64,000 bases of DNA from Parvibium lacunae. Its GTDB lineage: Bacteria; Pseudomonadota; Gammaproteobacteria; Burkholderiales; Burkholderiaceae_D. The notes under the pieces were generated by a model. That model did no database searches. It was not told the origin of the DNA and saw only the letters and a program-made list of their open reading frames with translations. The stretch covers positions 186,001-250,000 of the forward strand of contig NZ_QPGB01000001.1 in the NCBI RefSeq assembly GCF_003335215.1, given 5' to 3'. This document shows, in pieces, positions 8,137-17,136 of the stretch (position 1 is its first letter; the number at the start of each line of letters is the position of its first letter). Made by a program: the position numbers and the translations under genes.

Positions 8137-8814
8137 ATGTCCAAAATTACAGCGATTATTGGAAACAAGGGTGGGACAGGTAAAACCACGGTGTCGCACA
8201 TGGTTTGCCATGGCCTCGGTTTATTAAATAAATTCTCGGTCAGCTTGCTCACAGACATCCACCGTGACAAAGTCTCAAAACTTGGTCGTAACTATCTGCC
8301 TTTTGATGCACGCACCGAAGATGGCTTAGAAGCAGCCATCAAAAAACTTCGCCTTGCCTCTGATACCTGGTTTGGCGTGATTGATGGGGGGGGAAATCGG
8401 CCGGAAATGGATCAACGCTTGGCCGAGGTGTCCGACGTGGTGCTGTTGCCATTTCGGGACTCTCACGAAGACATTCGAACCGTCATTCGCGATTTAGAGC
8501 GCTTTCCGAATGCCTTCGCCCTGCCATCCCAATGGCCTACCAATCCCTGGGAACTCAAAGCGGCGAATCAGATGGTGCATGACTTAATGAAAGACCACCA
8601 CGACCGAATCCTGGAGCCGGTTTTTCGCTTAAGTGCCGCAAAATTGCTACTACAGGAAGAGATTCCCACGCATTTACCCGCTCAGCTAAACACGGCCTGC
8701 CGCCAGCTTGCTTTGCAGATTATGATGCTATTGGATATGGGGCTAGACAATAGCAACTGGAAGCCATTAGAAATTAAACTGACCCCTCCAAGTAAGCAGA
8801 AAAAAGCCAGCTAA
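8137..8814 (+). CDS. Orphan ParA/MinD-like ATPase
   Basis: A 225-residue P-loop ATPase of the ParA/MinD/CobQ type. The deviant Walker A GNKGGTGKTT is at residues 9-18 and a Walker-B-like strand WFGVIDGGG near residue 80; the usual LLVDLDPQ segment is replaced by SLLTDIHRDK. No ParB, centromere-like repeat or plasmid gene is nearby, so it is not an obvious partition locus. It is transcribed divergently from luxR. Family roles include positioning of chromosomes, division sites or protein clusters; which applies here is unknown. Followed convergently by the FAD-linked dehydrogenase. Confidence 0.75.
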   Translation: MSKITAIIGNKGGTGKTTVSHMVCHGLGLLNKFSVSLLTDIHRDKVSKLGRNYLPFDARTEDGLEAAIKKLRLASDTWFGVIDGGGNRPEMDQRLAEVSDVVLLPFRDSHEDIRTVIRDLERFPNAFALPSQWPTNPWELKAANQMVHDLMKDHHDRILEPVFRLSAAKLLLQEEIPTHLPAQLNTACRQLALQIMMLLDMGLDNSNWKPLEIKLTPPSKQKKAS

Positions 8815-8855
8815 GCCGTCATTTTCGGCATGTTTGCATGGGCGCTGTTTAATTT

Positions 8856-10286
8856 TTAAAGCACTTTGCCTGGGTTCATTAAATTCAGCGGGTCGAGCCC
8901 TTGCTTGATGGCCTGTTGCAAAGTAAGTTCAATACTACTTTTATAGCGCTTGATTTCCTCCCGCTTGAGCTGACCTAGCCCATGCTCAGCACTAATCGAT
9001 CCTTGATGCTCATCAACCAAATCGTATACCAGCCGATTAATCGTAGCTTGAGCCGCCAACAACATTGATTCATCCATGGTGGGCGATGGGCTGACGTTGT
9101 AATGTAGATTCCCGTCGCCTAAATGGCCAAAAATGACCAAGCCGATCTCAGGGTAGTCTGCCTGTAGCGCTGCATTGCAACGATCTACGAATGGAGCGAG
9201 CTGTGAAATGGGCAGCGCGATATCGTGTTTGATATTTTTCCCTATCTTCGCTTGTGCTTCCGAAATATTTTCTCGGAGCGCCCAAAATTGCTGACGTTGT
9301 ATCTCTGACGTGGCAACGGCACTGTCTAATCCCCAGCCGTTTTCCAGCGCGGGTAGCAGAGTATGCTCGAGTAACTGTTGTGCATGTGCGGCGCTTTCTG
9401 GGCTGCTCACCTCCAGTAACACATATCCCTGGATGGCGGGGGTCTCTGGCAAGGGGGAGCGGCAATTGGGAAATTGCTGCCTGACAAGTTGTAAGCAATG
9501 CGCTGAGAAAAACTCAAATGTGGTTAGGGTGGAAGCGCACTGTCTCTGGGTGTGATGGAGCAACGTCACCGCGGCTTCAAGATCAGGCACGCCAACAAGG
9601 GCTGTGCCGTAGGCGCGGGGTTGCGGGAAAAGCTGTAACACTGCGGCGGTAATAATTCCGAGTGTGCCTTCTGCGCCAATGAATAGATTGCGTAAATCAT
9701 AGCCCGTGTTGTCTTTGCGCAAGCCTTTCAAACTTGACCAAATCTCACCTTGAGGGGTAACTACTTCCAGTCCCAAGCACAGGCTGCGGGCGTTGCCATA
9801 GCGTAATACCGCAGTTCCGCCAGCATTGGTAGACAAATTGCCACCAATCGTGCAGGTTCCTTCGGCGGCCAGAGAGAGGGGAAAGAGTAATCCTGCTTCA
9901 GCCGCCGCATGCTGTACCGCTTGTAAGGTGCAGCCAGCTTCTGCGAGGAGTGTTAGGTTCTGTGGATCCAAGCCCCGAATATTCCTCAGGCGCTGCAGAC
10001 TGAGAATAATTTGCTGACCGCTACCATCTGGGGTTGCTCCACCACACAAACTCGTATTACCGCCCTGCGGCACGATGGCAACTTGAGCTTGGGCGCAGGT
10101 GCGAACAACCGCCGCGACTTCGTCGGTATTTCCCGGACGAACAACCGCCAGCGCTTTGCCATGATAGCGGCCTCGCCAATCGCGGCAGTATCCTGCCATG
10201 TCGCTTGCCGCAGTGAGCAAATTACTGGTGCCCACAATCTGTGCGAGGCTTTCTTTCAAGGTTGTTGCGGCAGCCGGGTTAAGCAT
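8856..10286 (-). CDS. FAD-linked 2-hydroxyacid dehydrogenase (GlcD/DLD type)
   Basis: A 476-residue flavoprotein with an N-terminal FAD_binding_4 domain (VVRPGNTDEVAAVVRTCAQ, then IVPQGGNTSLCGG binding the pyrophosphate) and a C-terminal FAD-oxidase domain with FGHLGDGNLHYNV and SAEHGLGQLKREEIKRYK. The family oxidises D-lactate, glycolate or D-2-hydroxyglutarate, passing electrons to quinone or ETF; the substrate is not determined by sequence alone. It is the last gene of wrbA-DUF2069-oxidase on the minus strand, only 3 bp after the DUF2069 gene. Confidence 0.9.
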   Translation of the reverse strand: MLNPAAATTLKESLAQIVGTSNLLTAASDMAGYCRDWRGRYHGKALAVVRPGNTDEVAAVVRTCAQAQVAIVPQGGNTSLCGGATPDGSGQQIILSLQRLRNIRGLDPQNLTLLAEAGCTLQAVQHAAAEAGLLFPLSLAAEGTCTIGGNLSTNAGGTAVLRYGNARSLCLGLEVVTPQGEIWSSLKGLRKDNTGYDLRNLFIGAEGTLGIITAAVLQLFPQPRAYGTALVGVPDLEAAVTLLHHTQRQCASTLTTFEFFSAHCLQLVRQQFPNCRSPLPETPAIQGYVLLEVSSPESAAHAQQLLEHTLLPALENGWGLDSAVATSEIQRQQFWALRENISEAQAKIGKNIKHDIALPISQLAPFVDRCNAALQADYPEIGLVIFGHLGDGNLHYNVSPSPTMDESMLLAAQATINRLVYDLVDEHQGSISAEHGLGQLKREEIKRYKSSIELTLQQAIKQGLDPLNLMNPGKVL

Positions 10287-10289
10287 GTT

Positions 10290-10718
10290 TCAAGTCTGAC
10301 GGGTCTTTGCTGATCGTGCTTGGAGAGCTTTCGCGTAGCGTTTATACGGGCGGGCAAATGCGAGAGCGCTGATAAACAACAGGGTCGATAAGGCCAGTTC
10401 AACACAAGCCCAATAGACAGAAGCCCCTCGGTCACTGGTGCTGCGCACAATCGCTTCGCATTGGTAAAGTAAACTGAGCATAGAAACCCATTGAAAGGTA
10501 TACACTCGCATTTTGAGTAAACCGGGCAGCGCAAATAGGAGTGGCAGAACTTTCAGTGCAAGCCAGGAACCGCCTGGCCGGATTGGCGCTCCCCAAATTT
10601 CCCAGACTACCCCCAGAAAAATCAGGCCGATGCAACTAACCAGGGCCAAGCGTTGCCACCCTCGTGCTGGTTGTGGCGGGGTAGTGCTGGGCGCAGAAAT
10701 GGGGGAGAGAGTTGACAT
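10290..10718 (-). CDS. DUF2069 inner-membrane protein
   Basis: A 142-residue protein with about four membrane helices (LALVSCIGLIFLGVVWEI, ALKVLPLLFALPGLL, FQWVSMLSLLY, LALSTLLFISALAFA) in the spacing of the DUF2069 family, common in beta- and gammaproteobacteria next to wrbA. The start is ATG 10718, after the wrbA stop (10 bp gap); a longer frame to 10790 would overlap wrbA. No catalytic residues are known for this family. Confidence 0.8.
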   Translation of the reverse strand: MSTLSPISAPSTTPPQPARGWQRLALVSCIGLIFLGVVWEIWGAPIRPGGSWLALKVLPLLFALPGLLKMRVYTFQWVSMLSLLYQCEAIVRSTSDRGASVYWACVELALSTLLFISALAFARPYKRYAKALQARSAKTRQT

Positions 10719-10728
10719 GGCTGACGGT

Positions 10729-11385
<657 letters not shown>

Positions 11386-11387
11386 CT

Positions 11388-12629
11388 ATGACAACGAAAA
11401 AGCTTAACCTAAAGCGTATCCGTGAGATTTTATGGATTGCGCTGTTGCGTGCTCGCGAGGAACGGGTGACTCAAGTCGCCGGAAGCCTTACCTTTACCTC
11501 GGTGTTATCCCTGGTGCCGATGCTGACGATTGCGCTGGCGTTATTTACGGCGTTTCCTCTTTTTCGGGATGCCCGTGATGCTTTCCAGCAGCAATGGCTG
11601 GCAGATGTCCTGCCACCCCAGATTAGTGCGCAGGTGTTGGGTTATATCAATCTATTTGCCGCTAAAGCTAAGGGTTTAACGGCTGTGGGCCTGATTTTTC
11701 TGATCGTAACGGCGATCAGTATGATGCTGACCTTAGACAAAGTGCTCAATGAGATTTGGCACGTGAAGCGCCGGCGACCATTAGGTCAGCGGGTACTGGT
11801 TTACTGGGCAGCGATTACGCTCGGCCCTGTTTTATTGGGGGCGAGCTTGAGTGCAACCTCTTATTTACGCTCAGCCATGGGCCTTGATATTCCCGGTCTG
11901 AGCCGTTTTTTACTTGAAGCGCTACCGATTGTCGTGATGGGGTTGGCTTTTGCAGCATTGTATGTGGTCGTGCCAAATCGGCTTGTGCTGTGGCCGCATG
12001 CATTGATCGGTGGGGCATTTGCAGCGATTACCTTTGAACTGATGAAGACGGGGTTTGCTTGGTATATCAGCCGTTTTCCTACTTATACAGCGGTATACGG
12101 TGCTTTTGCTGCCTTGCCGATTTTTTTCTTGTGGATTTATCTCTCGTGGTTGGTTACGCTATTTGGTGCGGCGCTTACCGCTGCACTGCCGTCACTGCGC
12201 TATGAAAAGGCCAAGAAGTTAAAACATCCCGGTGAGCGTTTTATCAATGCTTTATTGATTTTGCGTGAACTCTATCAAGCACGACAGAGCCTGCCGCAGC
12301 CAGGCTTGCGGCGCGAGCAGTTGATTGCCCGGCTACGGATCAGTGCAGATAGTTGCGACCAATTACTGGATCATTTGGATGAGCTTGGCTTGGTGGCACG
12401 TCTCGACGCATCGGGTCGCACAGAACGCTGGGCCTTGATTTGCGACCCAGCCGAAACCCGCTTGCACTATCTCTATGAAAAGATGGCCTTTGAGCGACAT
12501 TACTTTGCCACTCAGCTAAACCAATATTTTCCTGCGCTAGAGGGGTGGCTGCAGCAGTTGGTTTCTGAACCCGCTTTGCAAGTTGATCTGGCGAGTTTAT
12601 TTGAGTCGCCAGAGATCGCCCCCAATTGA
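11388..12629 (+). CDS. YihY/BrkB family inner-membrane protein
   Basis: A 413-residue protein with an N-terminal YihY domain of about six membrane helices (residues 30-270), including the family segments RVTQVAGSLTFTSVLSLVPM, FPTYTAVYGAFAALPIFFLWIYLSW read in parts, and a soluble C-terminal region of about 130 residues resembling a winged helix (LIARLRISADSCDQLLDHL). The family was once thought to be RNase BN, which was later disproved; function is unclear. Length fits the betaproteobacterial form with the extra C-terminal domain. Confidence 0.88.
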   Translation: MTTKKLNLKRIREILWIALLRAREERVTQVAGSLTFTSVLSLVPMLTIALALFTAFPLFRDARDAFQQQWLADVLPPQISAQVLGYINLFAAKAKGLTAVGLIFLIVTAISMMLTLDKVLNEIWHVKRRRPLGQRVLVYWAAITLGPVLLGASLSATSYLRSAMGLDIPGLSRFLLEALPIVVMGLAFAALYVVVPNRLVLWPHALIGGAFAAITFELMKTGFAWYISRFPTYTAVYGAFAALPIFFLWIYLSWLVTLFGAALTAALPSLRYEKAKKLKHPGERFINALLILRELYQARQSLPQPGLRREQLIARLRISADSCDQLLDHLDELGLVARLDASGRTERWALICDPAETRLHYLYEKMAFERHYFATQLNQYFPALEGWLQQLVSEPALQVDLASLFESPEIAPN

Positions 12630-12737
12630 GCTACAAATGACCCTTTTCATTTCGCAGGGGATCAGGTAGATTCAAGTCAGTAGCAACTGTCTGTAACACT
12701 GGCAGCCGCCAACATAACCAGTCGAGAGGAGAGGATC

Positions 12738-13184
12738 ATGCAAGTTCGCGATATTTTGCGCATCAAAGGCAACACCCTGTTCACCGTGGGGCCAGATACC
12801 CCTTTGCTTGACGCCGTCGATATTATGGCTGGACAAGATATAGGCTCGCTGGTGGTGATGGATAAGGGGACGTTGGCAGGTATGGTGACCTTCAAAGAGA
12901 TTTTCACCGACTTGCACAATAATAAGGGGCAGTTATCGGCTGCCACAGTCGCTGCCGTGATGGATCGTTCGCCGCTCGTGGCGGAAGTGGGTTGGGAAGT
13001 GGAAGAACTCCGGCGTCGCATGTTGGAGCGGCATGCCCGCTACTTACCGGTTATGGATGGAACCATGCTGATGGGCGTCATTTCATTTCATGATGTTGCA
13101 AAAGCGGTGATGGAAATGCAAGCCTTTGAAAACAAAATGTTAAAGAGCTACATCCGTGACTGGCCAGCAGACAGTGCGCACTAG
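12738..13184 (+). CDS. CBS-domain pair protein
   Basis: A 148-residue cytoplasmic protein made almost entirely of two CBS motifs (residues about 8-60 and 75-130): VGPDTPLLDAVDIMAGQDI / GSLVVMDKGTLAGMVTFKE and VEELRRRMLERHARYLPVMD / LMGVISFHDVAKAVME. Such pairs bind adenosyl ligands (AMP, ATP, SAM) and act as energy or ligand sensors. SD GAGGAG sits before the ATG. It ends 27 bp before the DUF2235 gene, so they may be co-transcribed. Confidence 0.9.
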   Translation: MQVRDILRIKGNTLFTVGPDTPLLDAVDIMAGQDIGSLVVMDKGTLAGMVTFKEIFTDLHNNKGQLSAATVAAVMDRSPLVAEVGWEVEELRRRMLERHARYLPVMDGTMLMGVISFHDVAKAVMEMQAFENKMLKSYIRDWPADSAH

Positions 13185-13211
13185 CCATGAAACTGCTTAT
13201 TAAGGGGCAAT

Positions 13212-15209
13212 GTGGCCCGGTGTGTGATGAGGGTAGAACCCATGCAGCTTAAGCGCTTGTTTGTATGTTGTGATGGCACGTGGAATCAACAAAATCAGCG
13301 AGAGTTTGGCTTATTGGCCCCAACCAACGTCGTGAAATTTGCGAATGCGATTCAGCGTGGTGTCGTAACTGGGCCCGAGCAGGAAGCCATTGAGCAGTTG
13401 GTGTATTACCACCCCGGTGTCGGTGCTGGGGGTGGACTTCTTGATAGCGTTCTAGGCGGGGCATTTGGTATTGGGCTGCGGCGTAATATCAAAAGTGCTT
13501 ATAAATGGCTGTGTGATCAGTATTCGCAGGGCGATGAGATTTACATTCTGGGATTTTCCCGTGGGGCTTACACTGCCCGCAGTCTGGTTGGGATGATTGC
13601 GCATGGCGGACTGATGCCAGGTGCCAGTTGGGACGAAGTTGAAACCGTTTTCAAGCACTATCAGCAGAGACGCCAGCGAACGGCGGGTGTGGCGACTTCC
13701 GCCAAGCAGCGCTTTGCTGAATTCTGTCAACAATGGCAGGGACAGCAGGGTGCTTGTCAGCAGCCCATTCGGGCTAGCATCCGCTTTGTTGGTGTGTGGG
13801 ATACCGTGGGAACCCTCGGGATCCCGCAGGCAGGCAATCTCGCCCGTTTTATTGAATGGCTAAACCCACGCTGGAGTTACCGTTTTTACGACGTTGGATT
13901 GAGCCAGCTGGTACAAACAGCCCGTCACGCGCTCGCGATTGATGAACAACGCCAACCTTTTACCGCAACACTCTGGGAGCTTCCCCCCAATGAAGCCGGG
14001 CGTGATGTCATACAGGCCTGGTTTCCTGGCTGTCATGCGGATGTGGGCGGTGGTTTTGCCGCGTGTGAATTGGCTGACCTAACACTGGAGTGGATGCTGC
14101 AAGAAGCCGCGCAGTGCGGTGCCGTTCTGAGTCAGTCTATGTTAATCCAGGCTCAGCATGGTGATTTCCAGGGGCCGATGCATGACCCGATGACCCTCGT
14201 TTACAATTTCATGGGAGCCAGGCCGCGCCCAACGCCGCCTTTGATTTCGCCAGATGCGTTAATGCGACCGGCCAAGTATGGTCAGATCATCCATCCACGG
14301 GCACTGGCGCGTGTGAAATCTCCCCCGTTAAATGATGCGCCCTATCGCGACAGTTACTATCCAAAGGCGGGTGATCAATATCAGTTTGAGATCTATGCCC
14401 GCCAATACTGGAATGCGCCTGGCATTTATGTAGAAGCAGGTGAAACATATCGTATTACTGCTCAGGGGCTTTGGCAGAAAGGCAGTGTAACCGTCGACCC
14501 TGCAGGGCGAGTACCGCAGTCAATGAAGAGCACAAAGCGGGCCTGGTGGTTAAAGGCCAAGACGGCGTGCTGGCGCCTGTGCCGCTGGCCGTTTAGTTGG
14601 GTGCGGCGTGCGCCAACGGCACCATGGCTGAGCTTAATGGCGACTGTTTGCGCATATCCAGAAAGCAGCACAACCAATAGCAGTAATGACATCTTGCCTT
14701 ATCCCACCTACCGGGTTGGCGCTGGTGGCTTGTTACAACCTGCACAATCAGGTTATCTCTATTTCTGGGCCAATGATGCAACGGGTTTTTACGGTAACCA
14801 TCGCGGTGGAGTTGCCGTAACTCTTGAGAAACTAGGCACCCCTGTCGCCGCGATACCGGTTTGCCCACGCCTTAACGGCGCGGAGCCAGGTTTTTGGACC
14901 TTGGTTTGGCGATGGGCCATATCCACGCTATTGATGGCTGCTGGGAGCTGGCTCGCTGTTGAAATTTTACTGCTGGGCATTCAAATCGGTCAGAGTTATG
15001 CAGGGTTATCAAACATTATCTCTGCTTTGAGGACGGTTAGCCTACCCAGCGGGGTACATCAGCTAGTCCAAGTTTATCGAGAGCACCCGCTTTTGTCTTG
15101 GTGGGGGGCATGGGCTGCCGGTATAAGTCTTTATTCCTATCTCTTTACTCGCGCTGACACGCGTGTTCATGCCGTGCCTGTACGCGTTATTGCGTCAACA
15201 TTGGAGTAA
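13212..15209 (+). CDS. DUF2235 alpha/beta-hydrolase with C-terminal membrane region
   Basis: Belongs to the DUF2235 family, which includes type VI secretion phospholipase effectors (Tle1 type) but also housekeeping members. Visible: the start motif KRLFVCCDGTWNQQ, the nucleophile elbow GFSRGAYTARSL (Gly-x-Ser-x-Gly), the aspartate strand VGVWDTVGTLG and the histidine strand FPGCHADVGGG, which together give a complete catalytic triad. After about residue 380 comes a region with no recognised domain and two likely membrane helices (LLMAAGSWLAVEILLLGIQ and near the C-terminus). Start is uncertain: GTG 13212 has a good AAGGGG site, ATG 13242 has GAGGG. No VgrG, Hcp or immunity gene is adjacent. 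Confidence 0.8.
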   Translation: MARCVMRVEPMQLKRLFVCCDGTWNQQNQREFGLLAPTNVVKFANAIQRGVVTGPEQEAIEQLVYYHPGVGAGGGLLDSVLGGAFGIGLRRNIKSAYKWLCDQYSQGDEIYILGFSRGAYTARSLVGMIAHGGLMPGASWDEVETVFKHYQQRRQRTAGVATSAKQRFAEFCQQWQGQQGACQQPIRASIRFVGVWDTVGTLGIPQAGNLARFIEWLNPRWSYRFYDVGLSQLVQTARHALAIDEQRQPFTATLWELPPNEAGRDVIQAWFPGCHADVGGGFAACELADLTLEWMLQEAAQCGAVLSQSMLIQAQHGDFQGPMHDPMTLVYNFMGARPRPTPPLISPDALMRPAKYGQIIHPRALARVKSPPLNDAPYRDSYYPKAGDQYQFEIYARQYWNAPGIYVEAGETYRITAQGLWQKGSVTVDPAGRVPQSMKSTKRAWWLKAKTACWRLCRWPFSWVRRAPTAPWLSLMATVCAYPESSTTNSSNDILPYPTYRVGAGGLLQPAQSGYLYFWANDATGFYGNHRGGVAVTLEKLGTPVAAIPVCPRLNGAEPGFWTLVWRWAISTLLMAAGSWLAVEILLLGIQIGQSYAGLSNIISALRTVSLPSGVHQLVQVYREHPLLSWWGAWAAGISLYSYLFTRADTRVHAVPVRVIASTLE

Positions 15210-15212
15210 GTC

Positions 15213-16208
15213 ATGGTGGTACCTGATGCTATGCGCGCGGTTACGTATGACCCTGCTGGAAACGCCGCTGACATGGGAGTTGAATCGGTACCTTGTCCTG
15301 TACCACAGGCCGGCGAGGTGTTAATCAAGGTTCATGCGGCGGGGTTAAATCGGCCGGATATTTTGCAGCGTAAAGGAAAATACCCTCCGCCCCCAGGAGC
15401 CTCACCAATCTTAGGACTAGAGGTCGCTGGAGAAATTGTCGCGGGGGATTTGACTCATTGTCCCTTTCATTTAGGGCAAGCGGTCTGCGCCTTGGTCGCC
15501 GGCGGTGGCTATGCGGAATACTGTGTCGCCCCGCTGGCCTGCTGTTTGCCGTTACCGGCTGGATTGAGCTGGGTACAGGGGGCGGCGTTGCCAGAAGTGT
15601 TCTTCACTGTGTGGAGCAACGTGTGGTTGCGTGCAGCGTTACAGCCCCAGGAGTTGTTGCTCGTTCACGGTGGGGGTAGCGGGATTGGGGTTGCTGCCAT
15701 CCAGTTGGCGCGGCTATTCGGTCATTCAGTCTATTGCACCGTGGGTAGCGCTGAAAAAAAAGCCCGATGTGAAGCGCTGGGCGCAGTAGCAGTGAATTAC
15801 CGCGAACAGGATTTCGTTGAATTTGTGTTAAAACAAACCCAAGGCCGAGGGGTGAATGTTATTTTAGATATGGTGGCGGGCAGCTATGTAACGCGCAACT
15901 TGGCTTGTCTTGCAGAGGAGGGACGCCTTGCCATCATTGCGCTGCAGGGCGGTAAGCAGGCGGAAGTCGATATGGCGCCTGTCTTATTAAGGCGCTTATC
16001 GATTACAGGCTCCACGCTGCGCAGTCGTCCCGTCAGCTATAAAGCCCAAATTGCGCAAGCGCTGTTAGAGAAAGTTTGGCCTTATTTTGGGAGTGGCCAA
16101 CTGACACCCATCATTGATACAGTGGCACCCCTAGAGGGGGTAGGCCAAATGCATCAGCGGATGGAGTCAAATCAACATTTTGGTAAATTGGTACTGCAAG
16201 TTACGTAA
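15213..16208 (+). CDS. NAD(P)H quinone oxidoreductase, zinc-free MDR family (PIG3-like)
   Basis: A 331-residue medium-chain dehydrogenase. The GroES-like N-terminal half reads EVLIKVHAAGLNRPDILQRKG in parts, lacking zinc ligands, and the Rossmann half has the nucleotide loop HGGGSGIGVAAIQLA. The motif NRPDILQRKGKYPPPPGASP is characteristic of the PIG3/quinone oxidoreductase subgroup, which reduces quinones with NADPH. It starts 3 bp after the DUF2235 gene, implying co-transcription. ATG 15231 (MRAVTYDPAG) is an alternative start. Confidence 0.9.
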   Translation: MVVPDAMRAVTYDPAGNAADMGVESVPCPVPQAGEVLIKVHAAGLNRPDILQRKGKYPPPPGASPILGLEVAGEIVAGDLTHCPFHLGQAVCALVAGGGYAEYCVAPLACCLPLPAGLSWVQGAALPEVFFTVWSNVWLRAALQPQELLLVHGGGSGIGVAAIQLARLFGHSVYCTVGSAEKKARCEALGAVAVNYREQDFVEFVLKQTQGRGVNVILDMVAGSYVTRNLACLAEEGRLAIIALQGGKQAEVDMAPVLLRRLSITGSTLRSRPVSYKAQIAQALLEKVWPYFGSGQLTPIIDTVAPLEGVGQMHQRMESNQHFGKLVLQVT

Positions 16209-16228
16209 TCAGGTTCTGGATATTGTGC

Positions 16229-16951
16229 TCAAAGCTCCCGATTACTCACGGCGGATTCTGAGTGAGTGCCCGTGCTGCCGGTTTCGGTAAATTGATCTTG
16301 CCATTGATGGACTAACAGCGCTAAGTGCTGCGCGGCAGCGGGGGCTAAATAAGGCTGTAATAAGCTGAGTACCTGGTAGATACCTTGGCGCATCGATTCC
16401 TTCTGTTTCTGCTGAATCGAGCGTGGTTCAAGTGCATAGTGAAACGAAGACCAATACGTTGCGATGAGTGCGAGATTGGTGGCGACAATCTGTAAGTCAT
16501 TATCGCTGATCTCCATTTGCCCTGCTTTGCGTAAGCCTTTGCATAAGCGTGCTGCGATTTCGATCTTTCGTTGCAAGATATCTTTAATTTGAACTTCCAG
16601 CATGCGGTTACGGTACAGCAGGTCGTTCATGTCACGATAGATAAAGCGGTATTCCCAACTCAGTTTAAAAAAAGCCGCAAGACTTTGCCAAGCATCATCC
16701 AGATCAGCTTTGCGTTCTTCAGGAATAGCGATAATTTGCGTGAGTGATTTTGCAAAAACCTCGAATAAGCAATTCACAATGTCATCTTTATTGCGAAAAT
16801 GGTAATACAGATTCCCTGGACTGATTTTGAGGTCTTCGGCAATCATTGAGGTTGTTACATTGGGCTCGCCGAATTCGTTAAACAGTTGCAAAGAGAGCGT
16901 CAGTATTTTTTCGCGGGTTTGTTTTGACATAGTCTGAGGCGTTTTATCCAA
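16229..16951 (-). CDS. TetR-family transcription regulator
   Basis: A 240-residue regulator with an N-terminal TetR helix-turn-helix (about residues 10-60): TREKILTLSLQLFNEFG, then TTSMIAEDLKISPGNLYYHF and RNKDDI. The C-terminal all-helical ligand domain cannot be assigned a ligand. It is convergent with the quinone oxidoreductase and divergent from the Ig-like lipoprotein gene, either of which could be its target. A second ATG at codon 8 is possible. Confidence 0.9.
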   Translation of the reverse strand: MDKTPQTMSKQTREKILTLSLQLFNEFGEPNVTTSMIAEDLKISPGNLYYHFRNKDDIVNCLFEVFAKSLTQIIAIPEERKADLDDAWQSLAAFFKLSWEYRFIYRDMNDLLYRNRMLEVQIKDILQRKIEIAARLCKGLRKAGQMEISDNDLQIVATNLALIATYWSSFHYALEPRSIQQKQKESMRQGIYQVLSLLQPYLAPAAAQHLALLVHQWQDQFTETGSTGTHSESAVSNREL

Positions 16952-17136
16952 ATAATGAGAAGGTTTTTAACGGTGTGACACAAACAGTCTGCCGGCTCGG
17001 CTGATACGGGCAAGACAATCCATTTATAATGCGACAGATAAATTTAATTGCCAAGCAGTCTATGGCACAAATGGGTCTTCAAACGACAATCAACTCGGTG
17101 AGGCAGAGCATGGCGCAGTATGGGTATCGAGGAATA

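Noticed and set aside
13212-15209. DUF2235 gene as a proven type VI secretion effector
   Set aside because: No VgrG, Hcp, adaptor or immunity gene adjoins it, so the effector role is not claimed.
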